Positions 33,463 to 41,668 are shown, counted from the stretch's first letter. The stretch is 64,000 bases of DNA from Terrihabitans soli (GCF_014191545.1 NZ_AP023361.1:3004501-3068500), one strand, 5' to 3'. Program-made: numbers and translations. The notes: a model not told the origin generated them from the sequence alone.

Positions 33463-34746
33463 ATGAGCATCCAGACCCGCCCCCACCAGGGCCCGGGCCG
33501 CAAAGGCGAACTTCAGGCCCGCTTCAGTGAAATTCGCGCTCAGAGCGAAGAGCTGGCGCGCGGTCTCGAGCCCGAGGACCAGACGGTGCAGTCCATGCCG
33601 GATTGCAGCCCGACCAAATGGCATCTCGCCCATGTCTCTTGGTTCTTCGAGACCTTCCTGCTCTCGCCCCATCTGAAGGGCTACGAGACCGCCCATCCGC
33701 AATTCGGCTTCCTCTTCAACTCCTATTACGAAGCCGCCGGCCCCCGGCATAACCGTTTCGAGCGCGGCCTGATCACGCGGCCGACGGTCTCCGAAGTCGC
33801 CGCCTATCGTACGCACGTCACCCAGGCGATGAACGATCTTATCGACAGCGCCGATGAGACTCTCTGGGAACAGATCGAGCCGGTCGTCGAGATCGGCAAT
33901 CACCACGAACAGCAGCATCAGGAACTGATCCTGATGGACATTCTCAACCTGTTCGCCGCCAATCCGCTGCGCCCCGCCTATCGGCCGTGGAGAGCGCACG
34001 AAGCACGTACAAGCGGTCGACTGTCATTTGTCGACTATCCGGGCGGCGTGTTCGAAATCGGACATCACGGCGAAGGCTTCGCCTATGACAATGAAAGCCC
34101 GCGGCACGAGGTTCTATTGCGGCCTTTCCGCCTCGCTTCCCGCGCGGTGACGAACGGCGAATGGCTGTCCTTCATCGAGGACGGCGGCTATCGGCGTCCG
34201 GACCTTTGGCTCGCCGACGGCTGGGCGCGCGTCCGCACCGGCGAGTTCGCGGCGCCGCTCTACTGGGAAAAGACCTCCTCCGGCTGGGAAGCCATGATCC
34301 TGTCCGGACAGCACAAGATCGACGCCGAAGCGCCGGTCGTCCATGTCTCTTATTATGAAGCTGACGCCTATGCCCGTTGGGCCGGCAAACGCCTGCCGAC
34401 GGAAGCCGAATGGGAAGTCGCGGCAGGCGCCCTGCCCATCACCGGCAACTTTGCCGACAGCTCCTATCTGAGGCCGCTCGCGGCCCCCGACGCGACGGGC
34501 ATGCCCGTCCAGATGTTCGGCGATGTCTGGGAATGGACGCAGAGTCCGTACACGGCCTATCCCGGCTATCGCCCGGAGCCGGGCGCGCTCGGCGAATACA
34601 ATGGCAAGTTCATGTCGAACCAGATGGTGCTTCGCGGCGGATGCTGCGCGACGCCCGATCGCCATGTCCGGGCAACCTATCGCAATTTCTTCTACCCGCA
34701 TCAGCGCTGGCCGTTTGCGGGACTTCGCCTCGCGGAGGATGCATGA
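33463..34746 (+). CDS. egtB: Ergothioneine biosynthesis protein EgtB (sulfoxide synthase)
   Basis: 427 residues from the ATG at 33463, preceded by GGAGGGAAGG. The N-terminal DinB-like domain has the iron ligands: the His in KWHLAHVSWFFE and the HxxxH of GNHHEQQHQELILMDI. The C-terminal formylglycine-generating-enzyme-like domain ends GDVWEWTQSPYTAYPGYRP...LRGGCCATP and FFYPHQRWPFAGLRLA. EgtB joins a thiol (Cys or gamma-Glu-Cys) to hercynine with oxygen. It overlaps egtD by ATGA, so the two are coupled. The C-S lyase EgtE is not adjacent. Confidence 0.95.
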   Translation: MSIQTRPHQGPGRKGELQARFSEIRAQSEELARGLEPEDQTVQSMPDCSPTKWHLAHVSWFFETFLLSPHLKGYETAHPQFGFLFNSYYEAAGPRHNRFERGLITRPTVSEVAAYRTHVTQAMNDLIDSADETLWEQIEPVVEIGNHHEQQHQELILMDILNLFAANPLRPAYRPWRAHEARTSGRLSFVDYPGGVFEIGHHGEGFAYDNESPRHEVLLRPFRLASRAVTNGEWLSFIEDGGYRRPDLWLADGWARVRTGEFAAPLYWEKTSSGWEAMILSGQHKIDAEAPVVHVSYYEADAYARWAGKRLPTEAEWEVAAGALPITGNFADSSYLRPLAAPDATGMPVQMFGDVWEWTQSPYTAYPGYRPEPGALGEYNGKFMSNQMVLRGGCCATPDRHVRATYRNFFYPHQRWPFAGLRLAEDA

Positions 34747-35717
34747 CACCCGCTCTCGCTGCCGCGCTCCACCTCGACGACGATTTAAATCCGCTTATCC
34801 GGGATGAGTTTCTGCGAGACGTTCTCAACGGGCTTTCGCAGCGACAGAAGACCATCCCGCCGAAATATTTCTACGACGCCGCGGGCTCGCGCCTGTTCGA
34901 CCGCATCTGCGATCTGCCTGAATATTACCCGACGCGTACCGAAACAAAGATCCTGCGCGAGAGCGCTCAGGATATCGCGGCGCGCGCCGGTTGGGATGTC
35001 GCGCTCATAGAGTTTGGATCAGGCTCCTCGACGAAAGTGCGCATTCTGCTCGACGCGCTCAGGCTGCCGGCCGCCTATGTGCCGATCGACATTTGCGGGC
35101 CGCATCTCGAAGACGCCGCGGCAGCACTTCGCCGCGACTATCCACAGCTTGCCGTAACCGCCATCCACGCGGACTTCACGCAGGAAGTCCAGCTGCCGGA
35201 TTCCATACGTGGCAAGAAGCGACTGGGCTTTTTCCCGGGCTCGACGATCGGCAATTTCACGCCGCCAGAGGCCGAGGCCTTTCTGTCCAAAGCGGCTAAA
35301 ACTTTAGGCGCGGGCGCGGACATGCTTGTCGGCGTCGACCTGAAGAAACACGGCGCAGTGCTGCATGCCGCCTACAACGATCACGCCGGCGTGACAGCTG
35401 CCTTCAATCTCAATCTGCTCACCCGAATCAATCGCGAGCTGCGCGGCGACTTCGATCTTTCCGCATTCCGTCATCGCGCCGTCTATAACGCGGCTTTCGG
35501 CCGGATCGAGATGTATCTCGAAAGCTTGAAGCCGCAAATTGTCCATATCGCTGGCGACGTCTTCGCTTTTCGGGAAGGGGAGACCATCCACACGGAGAAT
35601 TCCTACAAGTACACGATCGAGAGCTTTCACAGACTCGTGAAGAAGACGGGATGGAAGATTAGGGAGGTTTATGTCGATCGAGAAAAACTGTTCAGCGTGC
35701 ACTTCCTCTCGCGGTAA
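34743..35717 (+). CDS. egtD: L-histidine N-alpha-methyltransferase EgtD
   Basis: 324 residues from the ATG overlapping the egtB stop. The SAM fold shows IEFGSGSSTKVRILLDAL (motif I), the substrate-binding YYPTRTETKIL, FFPGSTIGNFTP and the C-terminal IHTENSYKYTIESF. It trimethylates histidine to hercynine, the substrate of EgtB. The order egtB-egtD with a 4-bp overlap makes a two-gene operon for ergothioneine, a thiol antioxidant of the cytosol, next to a peroxiredoxin. Confidence 0.95.
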   Translation: MTPALAAALHLDDDLNPLIRDEFLRDVLNGLSQRQKTIPPKYFYDAAGSRLFDRICDLPEYYPTRTETKILRESAQDIAARAGWDVALIEFGSGSSTKVRILLDALRLPAAYVPIDICGPHLEDAAAALRRDYPQLAVTAIHADFTQEVQLPDSIRGKKRLGFFPGSTIGNFTPPEAEAFLSKAAKTLGAGADMLVGVDLKKHGAVLHAAYNDHAGVTAAFNLNLLTRINRELRGDFDLSAFRHRAVYNAAFGRIEMYLESLKPQIVHIAGDVFAFREGETIHTENSYKYTIESFHRLVKKTGWKIREVYVDREKLFSVHFLSR

Positions 35718-35806
35718 TCCACAGGAAGCGTCAAAGCTTTCCGCGCGCGGGAAGCTGCGAGTTAAGAAACAGTGTTTTCTTCCTATAAGTATCAGTTCGT
35801 ATTGAA

Positions 35807-35832
35807 TGTACGTACACGAAAGCGTGTAAATT
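35807..35832 (+). promoter_or_regulatory. FixJ-box-like site upstream of the LuxR/DHp regulator
   Basis: TGTACGTACA (35807-35816) is a perfect 10-bp palindrome containing GTACGTAC; GTGTAAATT follows at 35824-35832. S. meliloti FixJ sites have been described as GTAMGTAG, matching seven of eight bases. It lies 165-190 bp before the start at 35997, among two direct GTATTGAA repeats (35799 and 35838). Autoregulation is inferred. Confidence 0.5.
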
Positions 35833-35996
35833 GTGCAGTATTGAACAGGCGCGGTTCAACCTCAGGTGATAGCTTAGACTTAGGTTGAATGCCGTTGCCT
35901 CCGAGGCACATGGTGGGGATTCCGTCAGGGACGGATCGCGGCAGGGGAATGAAGCTCGGGTACGGCATCTCGACCATAAACGGGAGAGGGCTGCAC

Positions 35997-36620
35997 ATGT
36001 CGATCAATGATTACGGGGCTTCATCGTCGGGGCATTCCGCCTCGCGCAAACTCAACGAAATTCAAGCTGACCTTGTTTCCACCGCACGCCTTTGGGCGGT
36101 GGATGAAGTGGGCGCCGTAATGGCGCACCAGCTCTACGAGCCGCTCACAGCACTTCTGCTTTATCTGCATGAGCTCAAGCGGCGCGGCGTCGGCGAGGAC
36201 GAAGGTCTCAACGGCGCCGGCGACATGATCGAGAAGGCGCTGTCGGAAACCGAACGCGTCTGCGAAATCATGGAACAGATCGGCCGCAGCATCGACAAGC
36301 CGCAAGCGGACAACACCGATCTCGCGCTTGCCCGCGGCCGCGAAGCAATCGACTGGGTAACGCGCAGCAGCAGCCAGCCCAAACCCGCCGTTCCCACCGC
36401 TCCACCTCTCTCCGCGCAGGTTCAGGGCCTCAAAAGCCTGACCCGCCGCGAACGCGAAGTGCTGACCCTCATCACGGCAGGCGCTTCGAACAAGGAAGGC
36501 GGATACCGGCTCGGCATCAGCATGCGGACCTTTGAGGTTCATCGCGCGCACATCATGGCCAAGCTCGGCGCCCGCAATGCCGCCGACCTTGTTCGCATCG
36601 CGCTGAGCGAGGAACGGTGA
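35997..36620 (+). CDS. FixJ/LuxR-type transcriptional regulator with an N-terminal histidine-kinase-like dimerisation domain
   Basis: 207 residues from the ATG at 35997 (GGAGAGG 6-8 nt upstream). The C-terminal domain (146-205) is a FixJ-like HTH: SLTRREREVLTLITAGASNKEGGYRLGISMRTFEVHRAHIMAKLGARNAADLVRIAL. Instead of the expected receiver, residues 34-100 read AHQLYEPLTALLLYLHELKRR..., which matches the H-box of HisKA domains (HELxxPL) including a His at 44, with a second helix like the DHp hairpin. There is no ATPase domain. It overlaps the following kinase gene by GTGA. Whether H44 is phosphorylated or the domain is only a dimeriser is unknown. Confidence 0.82.
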   Translation: MSINDYGASSSGHSASRKLNEIQADLVSTARLWAVDEVGAVMAHQLYEPLTALLLYLHELKRRGVGEDEGLNGAGDMIEKALSETERVCEIMEQIGRSIDKPQADNTDLALARGREAIDWVTRSSSQPKPAVPTAPPLSAQVQGLKSLTRREREVLTLITAGASNKEGGYRLGISMRTFEVHRAHIMAKLGARNAADLVRIALSEER

Positions 36621-38122
36621 GCTTGGGTCTGGAGTCCGCGCCGTCGCGCGCGCCTCTGCCCGGGCAGCCCCAGACCCGCGTTTTGCCTCACGAAATCTTC
36701 CGCCTCGCAGTGGAAGCTTTTCCGAACGGCATGGTCATGGCCGACGAGTCCGGCAACATCCTCATGGTCAATGCCGAACTGGAACGCCAGTTCGGCTATG
36801 ACCGTGATGAGTTGCTGGGCGAGACAGTCGAAGTCCTTATTCCGGAACGTTTTCGCGCCCGGCACTCCCATCATAGGGAGACCTTTACCCGCACCGCCAA
36901 GGCGCGAAAAATGGGCACCGGCATGGAGCTGTTCGGCCGCCGCAAGGACGGCTCCGAATTTCCCGTCGAGGTCGCCCTCAATCCGATTCAGTTTGCGGAG
37001 CGTCTGCTTATCGTCGGAGCCGTCGTCGACATCTCCGAGCGCAAGCGAGCCGAACGGCTCAAGGATGAGTTCGTTGCAACGGTCAGCCACGAACTGCGCA
37101 CACCGATGACCTCGCTCGCAGGCTCGCTCGGCCTGCTGGTCGGTCAGTGGTCGGACAAGATGCCGGCCCCGGCCGCCCGGCTTCTCGTCATTGCGCAAAG
37201 CAACGCGCAGAGGCTGGTGCGCCTTATCAACGACATCCTCGATATCGAAAAAGCGGAATCGGGCTCCGTCGCTTTCGCGTTCAAGCGGATCGATGCCGTC
37301 GAACTTATCGAGCAGGTCATAGAGTGCAACCGCACCTATGCGACGAGCTACAACGTCCATGTCCGGATCGAATCCGATTCCGATCATATCGAAATCACGA
37401 CGGACGCCGACCGCCTCGCGCAGATTGTTACAAACCTGCTGTCGAACGCGATCAAGTTCTCGCCGCCGGACGCGGAGGTTGTTGTGACCCTCAAGCGCCG
37501 GGCGGGCGGCCTGCGCCTCTCCGTTCGCGATTGGGGGCCCGGGATTCCGGACGACTTCAAACCGCATGTTTTCGAGAAGTTCGCGCAGGCCGACGCGACC
37601 AATGCGCGGCAAAAGGGCGGCACGGGGCTTGGCCTCAGCATTGTCAAACAGCTGGTGGACCTCTTCGGCGGGAAAGTCGGCTTCAGCGATGCGCTGGACG
37701 GGGGTACGATTTTCTTCGTCGAACTTCCCGATCATGAAGGTCACCGGCCGCGCATCCTGCATCTCGATGACGATCAGAACGTTCTGGCGCTTGTTCGGGT
37801 GGCGTTGAGCGACGACGCCGATGTTATTTCCGTCGACTCTCTCGAAATGGCGCGCATCGCTTTGCAGACCAACCAGGTCGATCTCGCGGTGCTCGATATC
37901 GCCGTCGGCAACGCATCCGGATTAGACCTCATGCCCCAGCTTCGCGATGCAACGGGGAACATCATTCCCGTCATCGTGTTCAGCCAGGTGGACGATCTCA
38001 ATTGCGACGGTCAGATCGGGGGAAGCCTGCCCAAAGGGCGCACCTCTCTCGACGATCTGGTCGATGCCGTACGTGACCGTCTTCTGCCACCGACCACGCG
38101 TTACATAAAGGAGGTCGCATGA
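36617..38122 (+). CDS. PAS domain hybrid sensor histidine kinase with C-terminal receiver
   Basis: 501 residues, GTG start overlapping the gene before. Domains: PAS (about 28-142), HisKA (150-215, phospho-His H158 in SHELRTP), HATPase (N277 in NLLSNAIKFSP, DWGPGIPDDF, GGTGLGLSIV) and a REC domain (376-495, DDD at 384-386, D427, K473). No membrane segment, so cytosolic. In the PAS domain H83 falls where FixL has its haem-ligand His, but the FixL distal Arg is Met here and RHxxHR is also common in haem-free PAS domains, so haem binding is doubtful. It is the only complete kinase of the locus. Confidence 0.92.
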   Translation: MSLGLESAPSRAPLPGQPQTRVLPHEIFRLAVEAFPNGMVMADESGNILMVNAELERQFGYDRDELLGETVEVLIPERFRARHSHHRETFTRTAKARKMGTGMELFGRRKDGSEFPVEVALNPIQFAERLLIVGAVVDISERKRAERLKDEFVATVSHELRTPMTSLAGSLGLLVGQWSDKMPAPAARLLVIAQSNAQRLVRLINDILDIEKAESGSVAFAFKRIDAVELIEQVIECNRTYATSYNVHVRIESDSDHIEITTDADRLAQIVTNLLSNAIKFSPPDAEVVVTLKRRAGGLRLSVRDWGPGIPDDFKPHVFEKFAQADATNARQKGGTGLGLSIVKQLVDLFGGKVGFSDALDGGTIFFVELPDHEGHRPRILHLDDDQNVLALVRVALSDDADVISVDSLEMARIALQTNQVDLAVLDIAVGNASGLDLMPQLRDATGNIIPVIVFSQVDDLNCDGQIGGSLPKGRTSLDDLVDAVRDRLLPPTTRYIKEVA

Positions 38123-38823
38123 GCCCGCTTCGTGTCCTACACGTCGATGACGAGCCCGATATCAGGGAGGTCGTCGAACTCTCGCTCAGCCTGGATCCTG
38201 CCTTTGAAACGCGCGGCTGCTCTTCGGGAAAGGAAGCCTTGTCGGCCGCGCACGAATGGACGCCGGATCTCATCCTGCTCGATGTGATGATGCCGCATAT
38301 GGACGGCCCGACGACGCTCTCGCGGCTGCGAGAAGATGCGCAGACCGCCATGATCCCGGTCGTGTTCATGACGGCGCGAGCCCGTGCCGGCGAGCTCGAA
38401 TATTTTCGATCGCTCGGCGCGCTCGGCGTCATCCCCAAGCCCTTCGACCCGATGAGCCTTGCCGGCTCCGTGCGCAGCCTCCTCGAGCCTGACGCCCGGC
38501 TCGCGGCTTTGCGCGAAACATTCGCGCGGCGCGTCAGCGACAACGCCGATGCTTTGGCGATGTGCCGCTCGGCCCTGAGGGAGTCTGCGGCGTCGGACAT
38601 GCTCGGCGATGTCCGGGATCTCGCACACAGCCTGGCCGGCGCGGCGGGTATTTACGGCTTCCAGAAGATCAGCGACGCCGCAGCACGACTCGAGGAGGAG
38701 AGCTATTCGGCGCTGGAAGGATTGGGTTCGGCGGATGACGTGATTGGCGCCATCGGCCGGCTTCTCGGCTGCATCGAGGCACAAAATCTTTCAGGCTATG
38801 GGACACAGGCGCGGCCGCATTGA
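38119..38823 (+). CDS. Response regulator with receiver and Hpt domains
   Basis: 234 residues overlapping the kinase by ATGA. REC domain 1-122: DDE at 10-12, phosphoacceptor D55 in LILLDVMMPHMDG, T85 and K107 in PKPFD. C-terminal Hpt domain about 135-215 with DLAHSLAGAAGIYGFQKIS, phospho-His H170. It has no DNA-binding or enzymatic output, so it probably shuttles phosphate between the hybrid kinase and other receivers. It is the last gene of the plus-strand operon and converges on the next regulator 22 nt away. Confidence 0.9.
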   Translation: MSPLRVLHVDDEPDIREVVELSLSLDPAFETRGCSSGKEALSAAHEWTPDLILLDVMMPHMDGPTTLSRLREDAQTAMIPVVFMTARARAGELEYFRSLGALGVIPKPFDPMSLAGSVRSLLEPDARLAALRETFARRVSDNADALAMCRSALRESAASDMLGDVRDLAHSLAGAAGIYGFQKISDAAARLEEESYSALEGLGSADDVIGAIGRLLGCIEAQNLSGYGTQARPH

Positions 38824-38845
38824 AGCCGCGCCGACACGAACCCGG

Positions 38846-39808
38846 TCACATCTGGACCGATAGCGTCGTGGAGCCATAGCCGGACGGATTGGGAATCGTC
38901 GAAACGGCGCGTGTCAGAAGATGCACACGATCGCTCCAATCGTTCGGACGGCCGGTGACAACCGATGCGCTGGCCGAAATATGATCGAACCCATTCGAGC
39001 TTGATACGTTGCTCGCGACGATGGATGCCTGCAAATTCTCGGCAAGCTTCGTTGCTTTTTTCGACGAGGCATCGGGGACAATCAGAACGATGGTCCCGTT
39101 CCCGTAGGACGCCGCCATCACCCCCACATTGGCGGCCGTTTCCCGGACCGCATCCGCAAACTGCCGCATGGCTTGGGCGAGATACCTCTCGCCTTGTGCA
39201 CCATAAAGTTCGAACTGGTCGAGCGACAGGGCGATGATCGATATGTCCCGCCCCGGGGCGAACTCACCCGTTGCAATGAGATAGGCCTCGGCAATTTCCG
39301 CCATCACAAGACCTGTGGCGCCGTCGACCCATTGCCCGGCGCGTCTTTCGACCCAGACCGACATGAACGTCAAAAACTCGCGCTCGCGCATGCGGCGATG
39401 ATCGAGTTCCGCCTTCAGCCTCAATGCGGAACGCACCCGCGCCAGGATTTCGGTCCGGTTCAGCGGCTTCGTGACATAATCGTTCGCGCCCGCGATGAAC
39501 GCACTCGCAAGACTTCCCATCTCGTCCAGTGCGGTGGTCATGATGATCGGCACATCGCGGTAGCGCTCATCGCCGCGGATACGTGCACAGGTTTCGATGC
39601 CGTCGACCCCCGGCATGACCACATCGAGAAGAATTGCATCGACCCGGGGGGGCTCTTCGGTTTTTACGCCGACCTGAAGATACCCGCAGGCCTCGCGCGC
39701 AGATCCTGCGCCCACGGTCATGTAGCCGCCGACCGAGAGTATCGCATCGGCGACGTCCCGGCCGTCCTCAGAATCGTCGACCACGAGGATGCGCATTCTC
39801 TCCCCCAT
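38846..39808 (-). CDS. Response regulator with a decayed GGDEF-like output domain
   Basis: 320 residues. The REC domain is canonical (DDSEDG, ILLDVVMPGVDG, TTALDE, KPLNRTE). After a helical linker, residues about 155-310 have the cyclase-like fold outline (MAEIAEAYLIATGE, ISIIALSLDQFELYGAQGERYLAQAMRQFADAVRE), but at the place of GG(D/E)EF it reads SYGNGTIVLIV, so cyclase activity and product binding are unlikely. It may be a receptor or a protein-interaction module. It lies 2 nt downstream of the Hpt gene and forms an operon with it. Confidence 0.82.
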   Translation of the reverse strand: MGERMRILVVDDSEDGRDVADAILSVGGYMTVGAGSAREACGYLQVGVKTEEPPRVDAILLDVVMPGVDGIETCARIRGDERYRDVPIIMTTALDEMGSLASAFIAGANDYVTKPLNRTEILARVRSALRLKAELDHRRMREREFLTFMSVWVERRAGQWVDGATGLVMAEIAEAYLIATGEFAPGRDISIIALSLDQFELYGAQGERYLAQAMRQFADAVRETAANVGVMAASYGNGTIVLIVPDASSKKATKLAENLQASIVASNVSSSNGFDHISASASVVTGRPNDWSDRVHLLTRAVSTIPNPSGYGSTTLSVQM

Positions 39809-39810
39809 CT

Positions 39811-40182
39811 TTATCCGGGCTCCGCCTCCAGCTCCGGCATGCTGCCGCCGTCGGCGAGGACCGCGGCGCGGACATTCTTCAAACCTTCTTCAAGGAAGAT
39901 CATTTCGTCTTCGGTCAGGCCGCGGTCGGTGCGGCAGGCCCCCGCGAGCATGGCATCTATCGGCCGCGCTGCACGCCCGGTCTCTTCAAAACCGACCGTC
40001 GGCCCAATGCCGCAAATGTCGTGAAATCGTCTATAGGCGGTCGTCGTCGCCTCCACGGCAGCCGGGGAGTTTCCGACAAGTTTGGGAAGATGCTCGGTGG
40101 TATCCCGAAGGTAGAATGCGAGCTTCAGGCCAAACCTGTCTTTGATTATCGCGATCCGCTTCTGAAACTCGGCTTCCGACAT
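39811..40182 (-). CDS. Stand-alone Hpt-like phosphotransfer protein
   Basis: A 123-residue all-helical protein. RRFHDICGIGPTVGFEETGRAARPID at residues 51-76 matches the Hpt core (HxLxGxxxxxGF), making H54 the predicted phospho-His. It precedes the decayed-GGDEF response regulator with only 2 nt between, the usual pairing of phosphotransfer protein and receiver. The ATG has no strong Shine-Dalgarno. I infer it links the hybrid kinase to that regulator or to the single REC protein upstream. Confidence 0.75.
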   Translation of the reverse strand: MSEAEFQKRIAIIKDRFGLKLAFYLRDTTEHLPKLVGNSPAAVEATTTAYRRFHDICGIGPTVGFEETGRAARPIDAMLAGACRTDRGLTEDEMIFLEEGLKNVRAAVLADGGSMPELEAEPG

Positions 40183-40256
40183 GATACGCCTCGAACCCGC
40201 AGGCCCATGCGACCGAATGTCGGGCCGTCAGGTTGCATCGGCGTTAAAACGGATCA

Positions 40257-40276
40257 GTGTAAATTACGTACGTACA
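40257..40276 (-). promoter_or_regulatory. FixJ-box-like site upstream of the Hpt/response-regulator operon
   Basis: GTGTAAATT (40257-40265) runs into TACGTACGTACA (40265-40276), holding the palindrome TACGTACGTA and the core GTACGTAC. Both blocks also occur at 35807-35832. It is about 75-95 bp before the Hpt ATG. It overlaps the stop codon and last codons of the neighbouring REC gene, which weakens the case slightly. Confidence 0.45.
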
Positions 40277-40680
40277 GATACGGCTCTCCGGCGTTGAGCG
40301 GGCAGCCGCACGCAAACATCGATGGCCTCGAAAAGCTGCTGCGGGCGGAAAGGCTTGCTGAGACAGTATGTGGCGCCAAGCTCGGATGCTATCTTGAGAA
40401 AGTCCGGCATCGGCATTCCCGCGCTGCGGAAGCGGAATCCGGACATCGCGATGATTGGCATTTCAGGATCAGCGCGGCGAAAGTCCTTGATCGTTTCCAG
40501 GCCATTCATGCCGGGCATGAATATGTCGACCATCACAACATCGAACGGGCTTGTTCCGAACAGCTCGGCGCCCCGGCGGGCATTTTCGGCGAGAACCACA
40601 TCGCAGTTCTCGGGCCGCAGCAGCGCCTCTATGGCGCCGCGGACGGATTCATCGTCATCGATCACAAGGACGCGCGGCAT
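40264..40680 (-). CDS. Single-domain response regulator (REC)
   Basis: 138 residues from the ATG at 40680 (MPRVLVIDDDESVRGAIEALL), with GGAGAG upstream; the longer frame is leader. Receiver residues: DDD 8-10, D-acceptor in VVMVDIFMPGMNGLE, the S of IAMSGF and K of LSKPFRPQQL. There is no output domain, so it may pass phosphate between Hpt proteins or titrate the relay. It lies 136 nt downstream of the Crp/Fnr gene on the same strand and has its own GTACGT-containing leader. Confidence 0.9.
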   Translation of the reverse strand: MPRVLVIDDDESVRGAIEALLRPENCDVVLAENARRGAELFGTSPFDVVMVDIFMPGMNGLETIKDFRRADPEMPIIAMSGFRFRSAGMPMPDFLKIASELGATYCLSKPFRPQQLFEAIDVCVRLPAQRRRAVSVRT

Positions 40681-40731
40681 GCTTGTCTCTCCCGTGGCCC
40701 TAGCGCTACAGAATAGCGGAAGTATAGCTCT

Positions 40732-40758
40732 ACACGTACATACGAAGATAGTACGCAG
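40732..40758 (-). promoter_or_regulatory. FixJ-box-like sites upstream of the single-domain REC gene
   Basis: The minus strand holds GTATGTACGTGT (GTACGTGT core, 40732-40739) and the plus strand GTACGCAG (40751-40758), seven of eight bases of GTAMGTAG. The heptamer ACGTACA is shared by this leader and the two others. The sites are about 52-78 bp before the ATG. Confidence 0.4.
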
Positions 40759-40816
40759 TTCTTCAGATAAGACCCTTGCGATATTTACCTTTCGATAAGA
40801 GTTTAAAGCTTTCCGC

Positions 40817-41473
40817 TCACTCCTCTTCGAGGACAACACTGTTCAGGGATTTGTGCACCTCAAGCTGACCGCTGTGCCCGTTGTAGGAGATGTAGCCCAG
40901 CTGCCGGAACCTGTTCATGAAATGACTGACGCGCGAGCGCGTCGTTCCGATCATCTCGGCAAGCATCTCCTGGCTGATCGGCGGATCGATCGCGCCGGCG
41001 CTTCCGTTCTTGCCGGCGCCAAGGATCAGGAGAAGGCGCGCCAGGCGCTTTTCGCTCGAATTGAACAGTTGATCGATCAGATCGGCTTCAATGCGCAGAT
41101 TGCGGGCCAGGACATAAGAAAGGAAACGGGCGCCAAACTCCGGATTGTCCTTGAGCAGACGCAAGGCGGTCGCCCGCTCGATGCGCAGCACCGCCCCGTC
41201 CGTCATCGCCTTGGCGGAGGCGGTGCGGAGCGACTGGCCGGCAAGGCAGTTTTCGCCACAGAAATCGCCGGCTTCGAGAATGGCGATCACGCCCTCTTTC
41301 CCGTGCTCGGACAGGACATTCATCTTGATCTTGCCGCGACGGATAAAGAACAGCGCGTCAGCGGGCTGGCCCTGGGCGAACAGAACCTGGCCCTTGCTGA
41401 ACCCGGCTTCCGGCGCATCGCTCTCCGCGAGAGCGAGCGAGGCTTGCGACTTCCTGTCCGGTCCCTCGTGCAA
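40817..41473 (-). CDS. Crp/Fnr family transcriptional regulator (TTG start)
   Basis: 218 residues. The cyclic-nucleotide-binding-like beta roll (about 24-140: FIRRGKIKMNVLSEHGKEGVIAILEAGDFCGENCLAGQ) and a winged HTH (ISQEMLAEMIGTTRSRVSHFMNRFRQLGYISYNGHSGQLEVH) are clear. The only Cys are in GDFCGENC, not the Fnr N-terminal cluster, so it is not an iron-sulfur Fnr. The TTG at 41473 has AGGGA 7 nt upstream; a TGA closes the frame above it. FixLJ circuits usually feed a FixK-type Crp/Fnr protein, so its place beside a FixJ-like locus is suggestive. No FixJ-like site was seen directly upstream of it. Confidence 0.9.
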   Translation of the reverse strand: MHEGPDRKSQASLALAESDAPEAGFSKGQVLFAQGQPADALFFIRRGKIKMNVLSEHGKEGVIAILEAGDFCGENCLAGQSLRTASAKAMTDGAVLRIERATALRLLKDNPEFGARFLSYVLARNLRIEADLIDQLFNSSEKRLARLLLILGAGKNGSAGAIDPPISQEMLAEMIGTTRSRVSHFMNRFRQLGYISYNGHSGQLEVHKSLNSVVLEEE

Positions 41474-41668
41474 TCTCTGATCCCTGGCCTGTCGCCGCCG
41501 CGGCCGAAGCGTTGACCTTGGTCATCCGCACTTCTACCGACTCAATGTCTGACCCTGCCGCGTCACTGGGTTGGGTTTCCATTGTGTATTATACTTATGG
41601 TTGTGATAAACTAACAGAGGTGAATCGGGGCTGTCGCGTCAGAAGCGCGGGACGGCGGCGTGCTTTCA

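Noticed and set aside
36617-38122. True FixL oxygen sensor
   Set aside because: The distal Arg and other pocket residues of FixL are not conserved and the protein has a C-terminal receiver, so I call it only a PAS hybrid kinase.
41358-41582. 74-codon frame overlapping the start of the Crp/Fnr gene
   Set aside because: It has no homology pattern and ends inside the regulator in another frame. I considered it as a frameshifted N-terminus but the TTG start with AGGGA explains the regulator as it stands.
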